NCBI GenBank assembly: GCA_964489735.1
Contig: CAZBAL010000032.1
Coordinates: forward strand, 1-16,580
Origin: Andreesenia sp964489735
Lineage (GTDB): Bacteria > Bacillota > Clostridia > Tissierellales > Gottschalkiaceae
Direction of reading: 5' to 3'
Length of the DNA stretch: 16,580 nt
Shown: in pieces, positions 7,189-14,755 of the stretch
Layout of the letters: every line of letters begins with the position of its first letter
Position numbering within the stretch: position 1 is the stretch's first letter
Made by a program: the position numbers and the translations under genes
Notes under the pieces: model-generated
What the model saw: the letters and a program-made list of their open reading frames with translations, nothing else
The model's database searches: none
Told to the model about the DNA's origin: nothing

Positions 7189-9093
7189 TTATATGTCCAG
7201 ATTCTGAACATATATTGCGTTTTCTTCTATAAACTCTCTTCTTGGTTGAACTTTATCTCCCATTAGAGTTACGAAAACATCATCTACTTGCTGAACATCT
7301 TCAATACTCACCTGAAGCATATGTCTAGTTTCAGGATTCATAGTAGTTTCCCATAGCTGTTCAGGATCCATCTCTCCAAGACCTTTATATCTTGTAAGAG
7401 TATATCCTCTATTTCCTACTTCTTCTAAAACTGTTTCCAGTTCAGCATCATCATATGCATATCTTTCCTTATTTCCTTTTTTAACTCTGTAAAGCGGTGG
7501 CTGAGCTATATAAATATTTCCATTTTCTATAAGCTCTTTCATATATCTGTAGAAGAATGTCAGAAGCAGTGTTCTAATATGAGCACCATCTACATCGGCA
7601 TCCGTCATTATAACTATTTTTCCGTATCTCAGTTTATCAGGATTGAAATCTTCTCCTATACCGCTTCCAAATGCCGTAATCATAGATTTTATTTCATCAG
7701 AATTCAGTATTCTGTCTATTCTAGCTTTTTCAACATTCATGATTTTACCTTTCAAAGGTAAGATTGCCTGTATTCTTCTATCTCTTCCAAGTTTTGCAGA
7801 ACCTCCTGCCGAATCTCCCTCGACTAGGAATATCTCACACTTTTCAGGGTCTTTCTCAGAGCAGTCCGACAGTTTCCCTGGAAGTGCTAAACTCTCTAGA
7901 GCATTTTTTCTTCTAGTCAGCTCTCTTGCCTTTCTGGCAGCTTCTCTTGCTCTTGCAGCTTTCAGTGCCTTATCAACTATCGTCTTGGCTGTTCTAGGAT
8001 TTTCCTCAAGGAACGATGAAAGATTTTCAGTTATTATACCATCAACTATACCTCTCATCTCACTATTTCCAAGCTTAGTCTTAGTCTGCCCTTCAAATTG
8101 AGGATCAGACAGCTTTACAGAAAGCACTGCTGTGATACCCTCTCTTATATCATCACCCTGAAGGTTTTCTTCTTTTTCTTTAAGCAATCCTGTTTTTCTT
8201 GCATACTCATTCATAACTCTTGTAAGTGCAGCTCTCATACCCGAAAGATGAGTTCCACCCTCTGTAGTATTTATATTGTTTGCAAATGCATATATATTTT
8301 CTGAATAAGAATCTGTGTACTGAAGTGCAAGTTCTACGAGACTGCCATCTCTTTCACCTTCGAAATACACTATATCCGAATGTACCGATGTCTTTTTTCT
8401 GTTCAGATACTGAACGAATTCTTTAATTCCACCTTCATAATGGAATACTTCTGATTTGCCTGTTCTCAAATCTTCAAATTCTATCTTCACCTGTCTGTTA
8501 AGAAAAGCTAATTCTCTAAGTCTGTACTCAAGTACTTCATACTTAAACAGTACTTCATCAAATATTGTTGGATCAGGTTTGAAGCTTACAGTTGTTCCTG
8601 TTTCTTTAGTCTCTCCTATTATTTCAAGCTCCGTCATAGGAACACCTTTTTCAAATCTCTGTCTGTGTATCTTTCCTTCTCTTTTTACTGTCGCAATAAG
8701 TTCTTCAGAAAGAGCATTTACAACTGATACACCAACTCCGTGAAGTCCACCCGATACTTTATATGCGCCATCATCAAATTTACCACCTGCATGAAGCACA
8801 GTAAGGACTGTTTCAACTGTTGACTTTCCTGTTTTAGGGTGAAGCTCAACTGGAATACCTATACCATTGTCTGATATTTCTATTTCATTATCAGCCTTTA
8901 TTGAAACCTTTATGATGTCGCATCTTCCTGCTAATGCCTCATCTATACTGTTATCCACTACTTCATAAACTAAATGATGTAATCCTCTCGAGCTTGTGCT
9001 TCCTATATACATACCCGGTCTTTTTCTAACTGGCTCTAATCCTTCTAAGACCTGAATCTGGGATGCACCATAATTTACATTTTCATTTGGCAT
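7189..9093 (-). CDS. gyrB: DNA gyrase subunit B
   Basis: The ATPase subunit of DNA gyrase, 634 residues, the short Gram-positive form. The GHKL ATP site is intact: EVVDNSIDEALAG (44-56), DNGIGIP (75-81) and GGLHGVG (115-121). The TOPRIM metal site is intact: EGDSAGG (425-431) and DADVDGA (498-504). The C-terminal signature KGLGEMDPEQLW is at 570-581. The ATG has GAGGAG about nine bases upstream, 16 bases past the remB stop, so it belongs to the rlbA-recF-remB-gyrB operon. gyrA does not follow directly: about 2.7 kb with two membrane-protein genes lies between the subunit genes. Terminator 6684-6716 probably ends the transcript about 470 bases past the stop. Confidence 0.99.
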   Translation of the reverse strand: MPNENVNYGASQIQVLEGLEPVRKRPGMYIGSTSSRGLHHLVYEVVDNSIDEALAGRCDIIKVSIKADNEIEISDNGIGIPVELHPKTGKSTVETVLTVLHAGGKFDDGAYKVSGGLHGVGVSVVNALSEELIATVKREGKIHRQRFEKGVPMTELEIIGETKETGTTVSFKPDPTIFDEVLFKYEVLEYRLRELAFLNRQVKIEFEDLRTGKSEVFHYEGGIKEFVQYLNRKKTSVHSDIVYFEGERDGSLVELALQYTDSYSENIYAFANNINTTEGGTHLSGMRAALTRVMNEYARKTGLLKEKEENLQGDDIREGITAVLSVKLSDPQFEGQTKTKLGNSEMRGIVDGIITENLSSFLEENPRTAKTIVDKALKAARAREAARKARELTRRKNALESLALPGKLSDCSEKDPEKCEIFLVEGDSAGGSAKLGRDRRIQAILPLKGKIMNVEKARIDRILNSDEIKSMITAFGSGIGEDFNPDKLRYGKIVIMTDADVDGAHIRTLLLTFFYRYMKELIENGNIYIAQPPLYRVKKGNKERYAYDDAELETVLEEVGNRGYTLTRYKGLGEMDPEQLWETTMNPETRHMLQVSIEDVQQVDDVFVTLMGDKVQPRREFIEENAIYVQNLDI

Positions 9094-9109
9094 ACTTTCT
9101 CTCTCTCCT

Positions 9110-9445
9110 CTATCTGTTAGGTAACTCTTTATTCAATAATTCCTTTTCAATAAACTCTCTATCCAGTTTGTTCTGTTCAATCCTCTTTATTAGTGTAGAG
9201 GATGAAATACTAGAAGCATAAATTTTAGTCATCATATGAGCACTCTTATCTCTTTTATTTACGCCCTCTGTTATTATATATGATTTTATTTCTGATTCCT
9301 CTATATTTTTTTCAATAAATCCTTCTTCAAATGATATATTATAAAACTCACTGTTTATCTCAGAGTCTTCAAATAAATCTGTATTCAGTATTGCAATTAT
9401 ATTTTCCTGAGGAACAACATCTTTTTTCCCGATGTGAAGGTACAT
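9110..9445 (-). CDS. remB: RemB-like DUF370 regulator
   Basis: Small DNA-binding-type regulator of the RemA/RemB (DUF370) family, whose Bacillus members control extracellular-matrix genes; remB lies between recF and gyrB in Bacillus subtilis as here. The N terminus MYLHIGKKDVVPQENIIAIL and the later IYASSISSSTLIKRI match the family pattern as I recall it. The frame is open to 9508, but the ATG at 9445 begins at the family's conserved N terminus, lies one base after the recF stop and has AAAGGAA about eight bases upstream, so I use it. The resulting 111 residues exceed the ~80 of B. subtilis RemB through extra residues in the middle and a longer charged tail. Its target in this organism is unknown. 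Confidence 0.85.
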   Translation of the reverse strand: MYLHIGKKDVVPQENIIAILNTDLFEDSEINSEFYNISFEEGFIEKNIEESEIKSYIITEGVNKRDKSAHMMTKIYASSISSSTLIKRIEQNKLDREFIEKELLNKELPNR

Positions 9446-9446
9446 A

Positions 9447-10559
9447 CTAACCATTCCTTTCGATTCTTCCCGAATTAATATAAAATACGCTTTTTTCTTT
9501 CTGATCAAATTCCTCTAGTACAATATCATCCGTAGAAGTGATTATAGTCTGGATGTTCTTAAACGTGGCTATCAGTTTTTTTCTTCTGTTTACATCCAGC
9601 TCTGAAAGAACATCATCCAGTAAAATTACCGGATATTCACCTATTTCATTTTTTATCAGTTCAACCTCAGCAAGTCTCAGGGATAGTGCCGAAGTCCTCT
9701 GCTGTCCCTGAGATCCGAAGATTCTACAGGGTTTATTGTCTACGAGTATCTCTATATCGTCTTTGTGCGGTCCATAGAAAGTTCTTCCGCTTTCAACATC
9801 ATCATTTAAGCTGTCCTTCAGCTTTTTTTCAAAAACACTTTTCAGACCTTTTAGATCATAATCTTCTATTTCAAAAGAGGGAATGTATTCAATATTTAAC
9901 TCCTCCTGATTTCCTGATATATTCTTATGTATATCCTTTGAAATCGTGGAAAGACTGTTTACAAACTCCATTCTCTCATAGATTATTTCAGCCCCTGTTT
10001 CAGCTAACTGCATATCCCAGCTGTCTATAGTTTCTAAAAGCTTTCTATCTCTATAGGCTGACTTTAAAAGTCTGTTTCTCTGATACAGAAGTCTGCTGTA
10101 TTTGGATATATTATGTCTGTACTTTGGTTTTATCTGTGATATTTCTATATCCAGAAAATTTCTTCTCTCTGCAGGACCTTCCTTTATCAGCTTTAAATCT
10201 TCTGGTGAGAATATTACTACGTTCAAATTTCCTATAATCTCAGAAACCTTGTCCAATTCTATTCTATTCACTTTTACTCTCTTCGGATTGTCCACATCGA
10301 GCTTGATTTCAATAAATCTCTCGCCTCTGTCAGATTCAACCTCTACTCCTATATAAGCCTGATTTTTACTCAAGTTAATCAATTCTCTATCTCTATTCGA
10401 TTTGTATGAACGACCAATCGAAGCTATATATATCGATTCAAGCAGACTTGTCTTTCCTTGCGCATTATTCCCAAGAAATATATTCAGCTTCTCATTGAGA
10501 TAGACCTTTTCACTATTGTAATTTCTAAAGTTGATAAGCCTAATGCTTTTAACGCGCAA
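9447..10559 (-). CDS. recF: DNA replication and repair protein RecF
   Basis: SMC-like ATPase that helps load RecA at gaps and stalled forks. Its 370 residues are the usual length. The Walker A motif GNNAQGKTS is at 30-38, the ABC-type signature GSQGQQRTSALSLRLAE at 282-298 and Walker B VILLDDVLSELD at 311-322. The N-terminal MRVKSIRLINFRNY is typical. The start codon is TTG (10557-10559), preceded by AGGGGTG, 10 bases after the rlbA stop. The last codon is one base from the remB ATG, so the genes are tightly coupled. Confidence 0.98.
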   Translation of the reverse strand: MRVKSIRLINFRNYNSEKVYLNEKLNIFLGNNAQGKTSLLESIYIASIGRSYKSNRDRELINLSKNQAYIGVEVESDRGERFIEIKLDVDNPKRVKVNRIELDKVSEIIGNLNVVIFSPEDLKLIKEGPAERRNFLDIEISQIKPKYRHNISKYSRLLYQRNRLLKSAYRDRKLLETIDSWDMQLAETGAEIIYERMEFVNSLSTISKDIHKNISGNQEELNIEYIPSFEIEDYDLKGLKSVFEKKLKDSLNDDVESGRTFYGPHKDDIEILVDNKPCRIFGSQGQQRTSALSLRLAEVELIKNEIGEYPVILLDDVLSELDVNRRKKLIATFKNIQTIITSTDDIVLEEFDQKEKSVFYINSGRIERNG

Positions 10560-10569
10560 AAAAACACCC

Positions 10570-10782
10570 CTACTCTATAATTAATTTGATATCCTCTTCT
10601 TCTAACTCGACGATATCTCCTTTTCTTATCTTTCTTCCTCTTTCAGTCACAACTTCTCCGTTTACTTTTACCATTTCCGATTTAATAAAATATTTGCTCT
10701 CTCCACCTGTTCCGGCTACAGCTGCAAATTTTAGTAGCTGATCAAGCTTTATGAACTCATCTTTTATCTTTATCTTTTCCAT
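10570..10782 (-). CDS. rlbA: S4-domain RNA-binding protein (YaaA/RlbA type)
   Basis: A 70-residue protein consisting of one S4 RNA-binding fold, conserved between dnaN and recF in Bacillota. Family marks are FIKLDQLLKFAAVAGTGGE, the KYFIKSEMVKVNGEV core and the KIRKGDIVE turn. A link to ribosomes or ribosome biogenesis is proposed for the family; I infer no more. An in-frame ATG at 10791 lies one base from the GAGAAGG site, too close. The ATG at 10782, about ten bases from it, is the likely start. It is the first gene of the rlbA-recF-remB-gyrB unit, with an extended -10 promoter about 40 bases upstream. Confidence 0.92.
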   Translation of the reverse strand: MEKIKIKDEFIKLDQLLKFAAVAGTGGESKYFIKSEMVKVNGEVVTERGRKIRKGDIVELEEEDIKLIIE

Positions 10783-10821
10783 ATCTATCATACCTTCTCT
10801 AATTTAGTTCGTACCCTATAC

Positions 10822-10850
10822 ATTATAACATATATAAGGAAATCATATAA
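10822..10850 (-). promoter_or_regulatory. Promoter of rlbA-recF-remB-gyrB (extended -10)
   Basis: The minus strand has TGTTATAAT, a perfect extended -10 (hexamer at 10822-10827). The -35 at 17-base spacing, TTATAT, is weak. It lies about 40 bases before the rlbA start and just after the dnaN terminator. Confidence 0.65.
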
Positions 10851-10861
10851 ATCCTCAATTC

Positions 10862-10896
10862 ACATAAAAATAAGACTGCATATTTAATTGCAGTCT
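10862..10896 (-). terminator. Terminator after dnaN
   Basis: On the minus strand AGACTGCA, an 8-base loop and TGCAGTCT make a perfect 8-bp stem followed by TATTTTTATG. It lies about 100 bases past the dnaN stop. The T tract is interrupted, so some read-through into rlbA is possible. A lone DnaA-box-like TGTTGATAA (10935-10943) lies between the dnaN stop and this stem. Confidence 0.78.
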
Positions 10897-10994
10897 CTTA
10901 ATCTAAAATATTAAAAAATAATTTTTTATTCAATTGTTGATAACTATAAGCAAAATAAGTTTATTCAACTCAAAGTTATTAAGATATCTCTGTA

Positions 10995-12095
10995 TCAAGC
11001 TAATCTAACCGGTAAGATCAGATATGTGTAATTCGGATCATTTTCCGGATTTATTATACAAGGGTGAACATTTCCAACTAGATACATAACCAGTTCTTCG
11101 CTTTCAATTGCTTTTATCCCGTCCATTATATATCTTGAGTTGAATGCAATCTCCATTGGATCACCTTCCATATCAATATTCACTCTTTCATTCACATCTC
11201 CTATTTCAGAGTTTGAATTTATGACCATTAGGTCGTGCATTATGTCCATCTTAATAAGATTGTTTTTTCCTTCTCTAGCAAGTAATGAAGCCCTCTCCAG
11301 AGCATTTTGAAGCTCTCTTGTATTTACGGTAACTTTCGTATTATAATCATTTCTGATTATATCTTTATAAGATAGGAACTGTCCTTCTAGGAGTCTAGTT
11401 GTTATGACTGTACTCCCAGTATTGAATATCATATGGTTTTTTGAAGCCGAAACTTTTATAAGTTCATCTGCTTCATCGATTATAATACCAACCTCTGATA
11501 ATGTCTTTCCTGGAATTATAAGAGAGATATTCCCATCATAATCTATTTTTGATTTTTTTAGTGCAAGCCTGTAGCCATCCAATGCCACAAGAACAGCTTC
11601 ACCATTTTCTATCTCCAGAAGAGCCCCTGTAAGAACTGGTCTCGTCTCATCCTGTGCGATTGCAAACTTTGTCTTATTTATCATATCTTTAAGCAGCTCT
11701 TTTTCTATTGTGAATGTCTCATCTTCATTGATATCAGGAAGCTCTGGATATTCATCAACCGACTGTCCCATGAGATTGAACTCCGAATTCAGACATTTTA
11801 CGTTTACATTATTGCTGTTATCCACAGATATCGATATTTCCTCGCTTGACGGAAGCTTTTTAATTATATCTCCAAACAGTCTTGATGTTATAACTATTGA
11901 TCCAGGCTCTAAAGTCTGACATTCAATAGATGTTTCTACTCCTATCTCTAAATCCGTACCAGTAATAAAAAGCTTATTTTCTTTTGTCTTTAGAAGCAGC
12001 TTACTTAGTATAGGCATTGTAGTTCTGCTTGTTATTCCTCTTTGAGCTATACTTATAGCTTTTGATAGTGAAGTTTGATTTACTGTTAGTTTCAA
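10995..12095 (-). CDS. dnaN: DNA polymerase III beta subunit (sliding clamp)
   Basis: Ring-shaped processivity clamp that tethers DNA polymerase III and many repair proteins to DNA. Its 366 residues are standard. Recognisable elements are the N-terminal MKLTVNQTSLSKAISIAQRG, RTTMPILSKLLL, FNLMGQSVDEYPELP, FAIAQDETRPVLTGALLE and the C-terminal NPNYTYLILPVRLA. The start codon is TTG (12093-12095), with AAAGGAGTG seven bases upstream; no ATG fits better. It lies 268 bases from dnaA, and that gap carries the origin unwinding element. A terminator follows the gene. Confidence 0.98.
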   Translation of the reverse strand: MKLTVNQTSLSKAISIAQRGITSRTTMPILSKLLLKTKENKLFITGTDLEIGVETSIECQTLEPGSIVITSRLFGDIIKKLPSSEEISISVDNSNNVNVKCLNSEFNLMGQSVDEYPELPDINEDETFTIEKELLKDMINKTKFAIAQDETRPVLTGALLEIENGEAVLVALDGYRLALKKSKIDYDGNISLIIPGKTLSEVGIIIDEADELIKVSASKNHMIFNTGSTVITTRLLEGQFLSYKDIIRNDYNTKVTVNTRELQNALERASLLAREGKNNLIKMDIMHDLMVINSNSEIGDVNERVNIDMEGDPMEIAFNSRYIMDGIKAIESEELVMYLVGNVHPCIINPENDPNYTYLILPVRLA

Positions 12096-12136
12096 AATAT
12101 CACTCCTTTATGTTAATTATTTTGTGCAGTTTTCTT

Positions 12137-12246
12137 ATAAGTGAAGTTATTAATAATAAAAAAATAGTAGTAGTAGTAGTAGGGCCTGTTAATATGTTGA
12201 TAACTCTGTGTATTACTTTAAAAATCTAGATTTAGCCTGTGGATTA
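12137..12246. other. oriC: oriC unwinding element between dnaA and dnaN, with DnaA-trio array
   Basis: From the dnaA side toward dnaN the order is: TGTGGATTA (12238-12246), the DnaA box TGTTGATAA (12195-12203), a poorer box-like TGTTAATAT next to it, a GGGCC block (12181-12186 region), six perfect TAG triplets (12165-12182) and an AT-rich tract with A-run and TAATAATAA (12137-12164). This is the architecture of the basal unwinding system described for Bacillus subtilis, where triplets read 3'-GAT-5' load DnaA on single strands next to the melted AT-rich DNA. A further box-like TTATTAACA is at 12317-12325. Confidence 0.85.
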
Positions 12247-12363
12247 TACTGTGAAGAAAGAATTAATAGTTTTCATACTTATAAACAGTATTAACAATCC
12301 ATTTTATCAATATAAGTTATTAACATAATTATAGAATTATCAAGATAAACTGTAGATATCTTT

Positions 12364-13707
12364 CTATTCTTTTATTTTTTCTAATATCTTTTCAAAATCA
12401 TTCTTAAAATTTTCGTCCATCTCTAAATCTTTTTCTATTTTATCATATGCGTATATTACAGTTGTATGATCCCTTCCTCCAAAAGCATCTCCTATTTTTG
12501 GCAGAGATAAGTCTGTGAGCTCTCTGGATAGGTGCATTGCAACCTGTCGAGGATATGCAATTGCTTTCGGTCTCTTTTTAGAATCTATATCTTCAACTGT
12601 GATACCGTAAAACTTTGCAACCACTTCTTTTATAAGAGGTATATCTATTTCTTTAGGCTTAGCCTCAGACATTATGTCTTTCAGTGCCTTCTGTGCCTGT
12701 TCTATCGTAACGTCCTGATTGGATAGAGTACAGTAAGCGACAACTTTTGTTAGTGCTCCTTCAAGTTCTCTGATATTTGATTTCATATTTTTAGCTATAT
12801 AGAGCATGACTTCATCACTTACTACGAAGCTGTCTAACTCAGCTTTTTTCTTAAGTATAGCTATTCTTGTCTCTAAATCCGGCGGCTGAATATCGGCACT
12901 TAATCCCCATTCGAACCTGGATCTGACTCTTTCTTCAAGTTCAGGTATGTCCTTAGGAGGCTTGTCACTTGTAAGTACTATCTGTTTATTTTCATCATAG
13001 AGAGTATTGAACGTATGGAAAAATTCTTCCTGTGTACTTTCTTTTCCAGCTATAAACTGGATATCATCAACCAGGAGAACATCTACATTTCTGTATTTAT
13101 TTCTGAATTCACTGTTTTTATCGTTCATTATTGAATTGATAAGGTCGTTTGTAAATGTTTCGGATGACACGTAAACTACTCTTATATCAGGATTATTCTT
13201 CAGCATATAATTCCCTATAGCATGCATAAGGTGAGTCTTTCCAAGTCCCACGCCCCCATAGATGAAAAGAGGATTGTATGCTATTCCTGGAGATTGAGCC
13301 GCTGCAACTGAAGCTGCATGTGCGAATCTATTGCTTTCACCTATGACGAAATTATCAAAAGTGTATTTCTGATTAAGTGATGCTTGGGAATTGCCTCCGC
13401 CGACATGAGTATTAGGAGGAACACTTGGTTTCATCGGAGTATCAGGCTGTTCTGTTTCAAACTGCAGCTTTATTTCCAATTTATAATCTTTTCCGGTCGT
13501 GTCTTTTAAGGTATCCTCTACCATGCTGGCATATCTATTTTTCCAAAGCGTCTGAGTGAACTCATTTGGAACCCCTATAGTTATGAGATTATCCGAAATA
13601 TCAATTGGGGTTGCAGTGTAGAACCATGTGTTCACATTTACTTCGGAAAGTTCAGTTCTCAATTTATCTAAAGCATCATTCCAAAGTTTTTCTACTGTTA
13701 TTGTCAT
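12364..13707 (-). CDS. dnaA: Chromosomal replication initiator DnaA
   Basis: AAA+ initiator that binds DnaA boxes, melts the origin and recruits the helicase. From the ATG at 13707 it has 447 residues, matching the family. Domain I is about residues 1-85 (WNDALDKLRTELSEVNVNTWF), followed by a short low-complexity linker with GGGNSQ. The AAA+ domain has YTFDNFVIGESN (115-126), Walker A GGVGLGKTH (151-159), Walker B LLVDDIQF (211-218) and the arginine-finger region LEERVRSRFEWGL. Domain IV carries the DNA-binding signature GDAFGGRDHTTVIYA (407-421). A TTG at 13722 is in frame but lies within the GGAGG site; the ATG eight bases past that site is the start. A perfect inverted repeat and a DnaA box begin 35-38 bases upstream, suggesting autoregulation. 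Confidence 0.99.
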   Translation of the reverse strand: MTITVEKLWNDALDKLRTELSEVNVNTWFYTATPIDISDNLITIGVPNEFTQTLWKNRYASMVEDTLKDTTGKDYKLEIKLQFETEQPDTPMKPSVPPNTHVGGGNSQASLNQKYTFDNFVIGESNRFAHAASVAAAQSPGIAYNPLFIYGGVGLGKTHLMHAIGNYMLKNNPDIRVVYVSSETFTNDLINSIMNDKNSEFRNKYRNVDVLLVDDIQFIAGKESTQEEFFHTFNTLYDENKQIVLTSDKPPKDIPELEERVRSRFEWGLSADIQPPDLETRIAILKKKAELDSFVVSDEVMLYIAKNMKSNIRELEGALTKVVAYCTLSNQDVTIEQAQKALKDIMSEAKPKEIDIPLIKEVVAKFYGITVEDIDSKKRPKAIAYPRQVAMHLSRELTDLSLPKIGDAFGGRDHTTVIYAYDKIEKDLEMDENFKNDFEKILEKIKE

Positions 13708-13744
13708 TATAAAATCCTCCAATATTGCTTCATATCAAAACTTA

Positions 13745-13811
13745 TCCACATAGATATCAACAAGAAATGCTAGGGAAATTACATAGTTGAAATTGTTGAT
13801 ATCTATGTGGA
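13745..13811. repeat. Perfect 19-bp inverted repeat upstream of dnaA
   Basis: The arm at 13745-13763 is exactly complementary in reverse to 13793-13811, with a 29-base centre. The outer left end overlaps the perfect DnaA box at 13742-13750, and both arms contain ATATCAACA, a DnaA-box-like sequence. The repeat lies 38-104 bases from the dnaA ATG. It may be a DnaA autoregulatory operator or an mRNA leader hairpin. Confidence 0.95.
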
Positions 13812-13821
13812 ATAATATAAG

Positions 13822-13851
13822 TATATACAATAAATATAAAAATGTTAACAA
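13822..13851 (-). promoter_or_regulatory. dnaA: Candidate dnaA promoter
   Basis: On the minus strand TTGTTA (13846-13851) is followed after 18 bases by TATATA (13822-13827). This is imperfect, and other AT-rich hexamers nearby could serve. If it is right, transcription would start at about 13815, next to the outer edge of the 19-bp inverted repeat. Confidence 0.35.
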
Positions 13852-14107
13852 AATGTTCATGAGTCTAATATGGATAAGAAACAGCTTATTCTAGCCATTA
13901 TCCACTATTACTCATAAAAGAATCAAATGTTATCAACAGACTTATCCACAGAGTGTGAATAAGGTGGATAAGTTATTAAGATTATCAACAAGTAATACTA
14001 TGATAACAGAATAGATTGTAATTATCAACAGGTTGATGGAGTTATCAACAGTGGTTATTAAGAGTATAAACAGTTTATTAACAGTTAAAAAATCTTACTC
14101 AAATTTC

Positions 14108-14136
14108 TTGACATTGAGGTATCAAATGAATATAAT
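14108..14136 (+). promoter_or_regulatory. rpmH promoter, consensus sigma-A
   Basis: TTGACA (14108-14113), a 17-base spacer and TATAAT (14131-14136) are a perfect match to the vegetative consensus. The start near 14143 leaves a leader of about 83 bases to the rpmH TTG. The promoter lies just outside the last DnaA box, so DnaA occupancy or origin unwinding could influence it. Confidence 0.92.
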
Positions 14137-14225
14137 GTAAAGGTAATATGTCTATAAATTGACTAGAATTTAGAATATTTCTATATAATTCAATAATTTA
14201 GAGAAATTTTGAGGAGGTGTTCGGA

Positions 14226-14360
14226 TTGAAAAGAACTTATCAACCAAAGAGAAAGCAAAGAAGTAGAGAGCATGGATTTAGAAAGAGAATGAGATCTAAA
14301 TCAGGAAGAAACGTTTTAAGCAGACGTAGAAGAAAAGGTAGAAAAAAATTATCAGCATAA
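14226..14360 (+). CDS. rpmH: 50S ribosomal protein L34
   Basis: A 44-residue, very basic large-subunit ribosomal protein. The sequence begins MKRTYQPKRKQRSREHGF and ends RRKGRKKLSA, the invariant family pattern at full length. The start is TTG (14226-14228), with a near-perfect GAGGAGGTG site six bases upstream; no in-frame ATG lies at the conserved N terminus. It opens the rightward rpmH-rnpA-yidD-yidC-jag cluster behind a consensus promoter. A hairpin follows directly after the stop. Confidence 0.98.
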   Translation: MKRTYQPKRKQRSREHGFRKRMRSKSGRNVLSRRRRKGRKKLSA

Positions 14361-14388
14361 GACCGCATGAATTGGTGTGGTCTTTTTT
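14361..14388 (+). terminator. Attenuating hairpin between rpmH and rnpA
   Basis: GACCGCA, an 8-base loop and TGTGGTC form a 7-bp stem (one G-U pair) followed by six T. It begins immediately after the rpmH stop. With rnpA only 50 bases past rpmH and no separate promoter seen, it probably acts as a partial terminator that gives more L34 than RNase P protein. Confidence 0.65.
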
Positions 14389-14409
14389 ATCAATTTAAGG
14401 GGTTTTTTT

Positions 14410-14754
14410 ATGGAAAAACAGAATAGACTTAATAAAGATAGTGATTTTAAAAAGGTATACGATAGAGGAAAATCTTATGCCAACAAATATCTCGTAATTT
14501 TTTTCTTAAAAAATAATCTTGATTACAACCGTGTAGGTTTTGTAACTACCAAGAAGCTTGGAAATGCTGTCAAAAGAAATCTGTATAGAAGAAGACTGAA
14601 AGAATCCTATAGACTTTACCAGGATAATCTGAATACAGGATACGATATTATCTTATTATTCAGATCCAGAATTCCTGATATTGGGTACAAAGAAATAGAC
14701 AGTGCTTTAAAGCATATATTTTCCTTAGCTGGCATTAAGAAAAAGAGAAGGTGA
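14410..14754 (+). CDS. rnpA: Ribonuclease P protein component
   Basis: Protein cofactor of RNase P, which trims the 5' ends of pre-tRNAs together with the catalytic RNA. It has 114 residues, normal length. The fold markers are RLNKDSDFKKVYDRGKSY, NRVGFVTTKKLGNAVKRN and RRLKESYRLY. The usual RNA-binding RNR motif is present in variant form as KRNLYRRRLKE (55-65). The C terminus is strongly basic. The frame is open from an ATG at 14377, but that lies within the hairpin and has no ribosome-binding site. The ATG at 14410, with AAGGGG seven bases upstream, matches the family N terminus. Confidence 0.97.
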   Translation: MEKQNRLNKDSDFKKVYDRGKSYANKYLVIFFLKNNLDYNRVGFVTTKKLGNAVKRNLYRRRLKESYRLYQDNLNTGYDIILLFRSRIPDIGYKEIDSALKHIFSLAGIKKKRR

Positions 14755-14755
14755 T

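Larger units (their letters stand above)
13708..14225. other. oriC: oriC DnaA-box region between dnaA and rpmH
   Basis: No gene lies in these 518 bases. Two perfect boxes TTATCCACA are at 13742-13750 and 13942-13950. TTATTCACA is on the minus strand at 13954-13962. One-mismatch boxes include TTATCCATA (minus, 13869-13877), TTATCCACT (13898-13906), TTATCCACC (minus, 13963-13971) and four copies of TTATCAACA (13930-13938, 13982-13990, 14022-14030, 14042-14050). TTATTAACA is at 14075-14083. This dense field upstream of dnaA, with the second cluster downstream, makes a bipartite origin as in Bacillus. Confidence 0.92.

Noticed and set aside
7643..8101. 152-codon plus-strand open frame opposite gyrB
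   Set aside because: It runs antisense to conserved gyrB motifs including the TOPRIM site; composition is that of a reverse-strand shadow.
10935..10943. Single DnaA-box-like TGTTGATAA downstream of dnaN
   Set aside because: One isolated one-mismatch copy in AT-rich DNA is not enough to propose a third origin cluster; it is mentioned with the dnaN terminator.
12100..12140. Possible dnaN promoter with a TTCACT-like -35 and AAATAA-like -10
   Set aside because: Both hexamers are poor, and dnaN may simply be co-transcribed with dnaA, as no terminator is seen between them.
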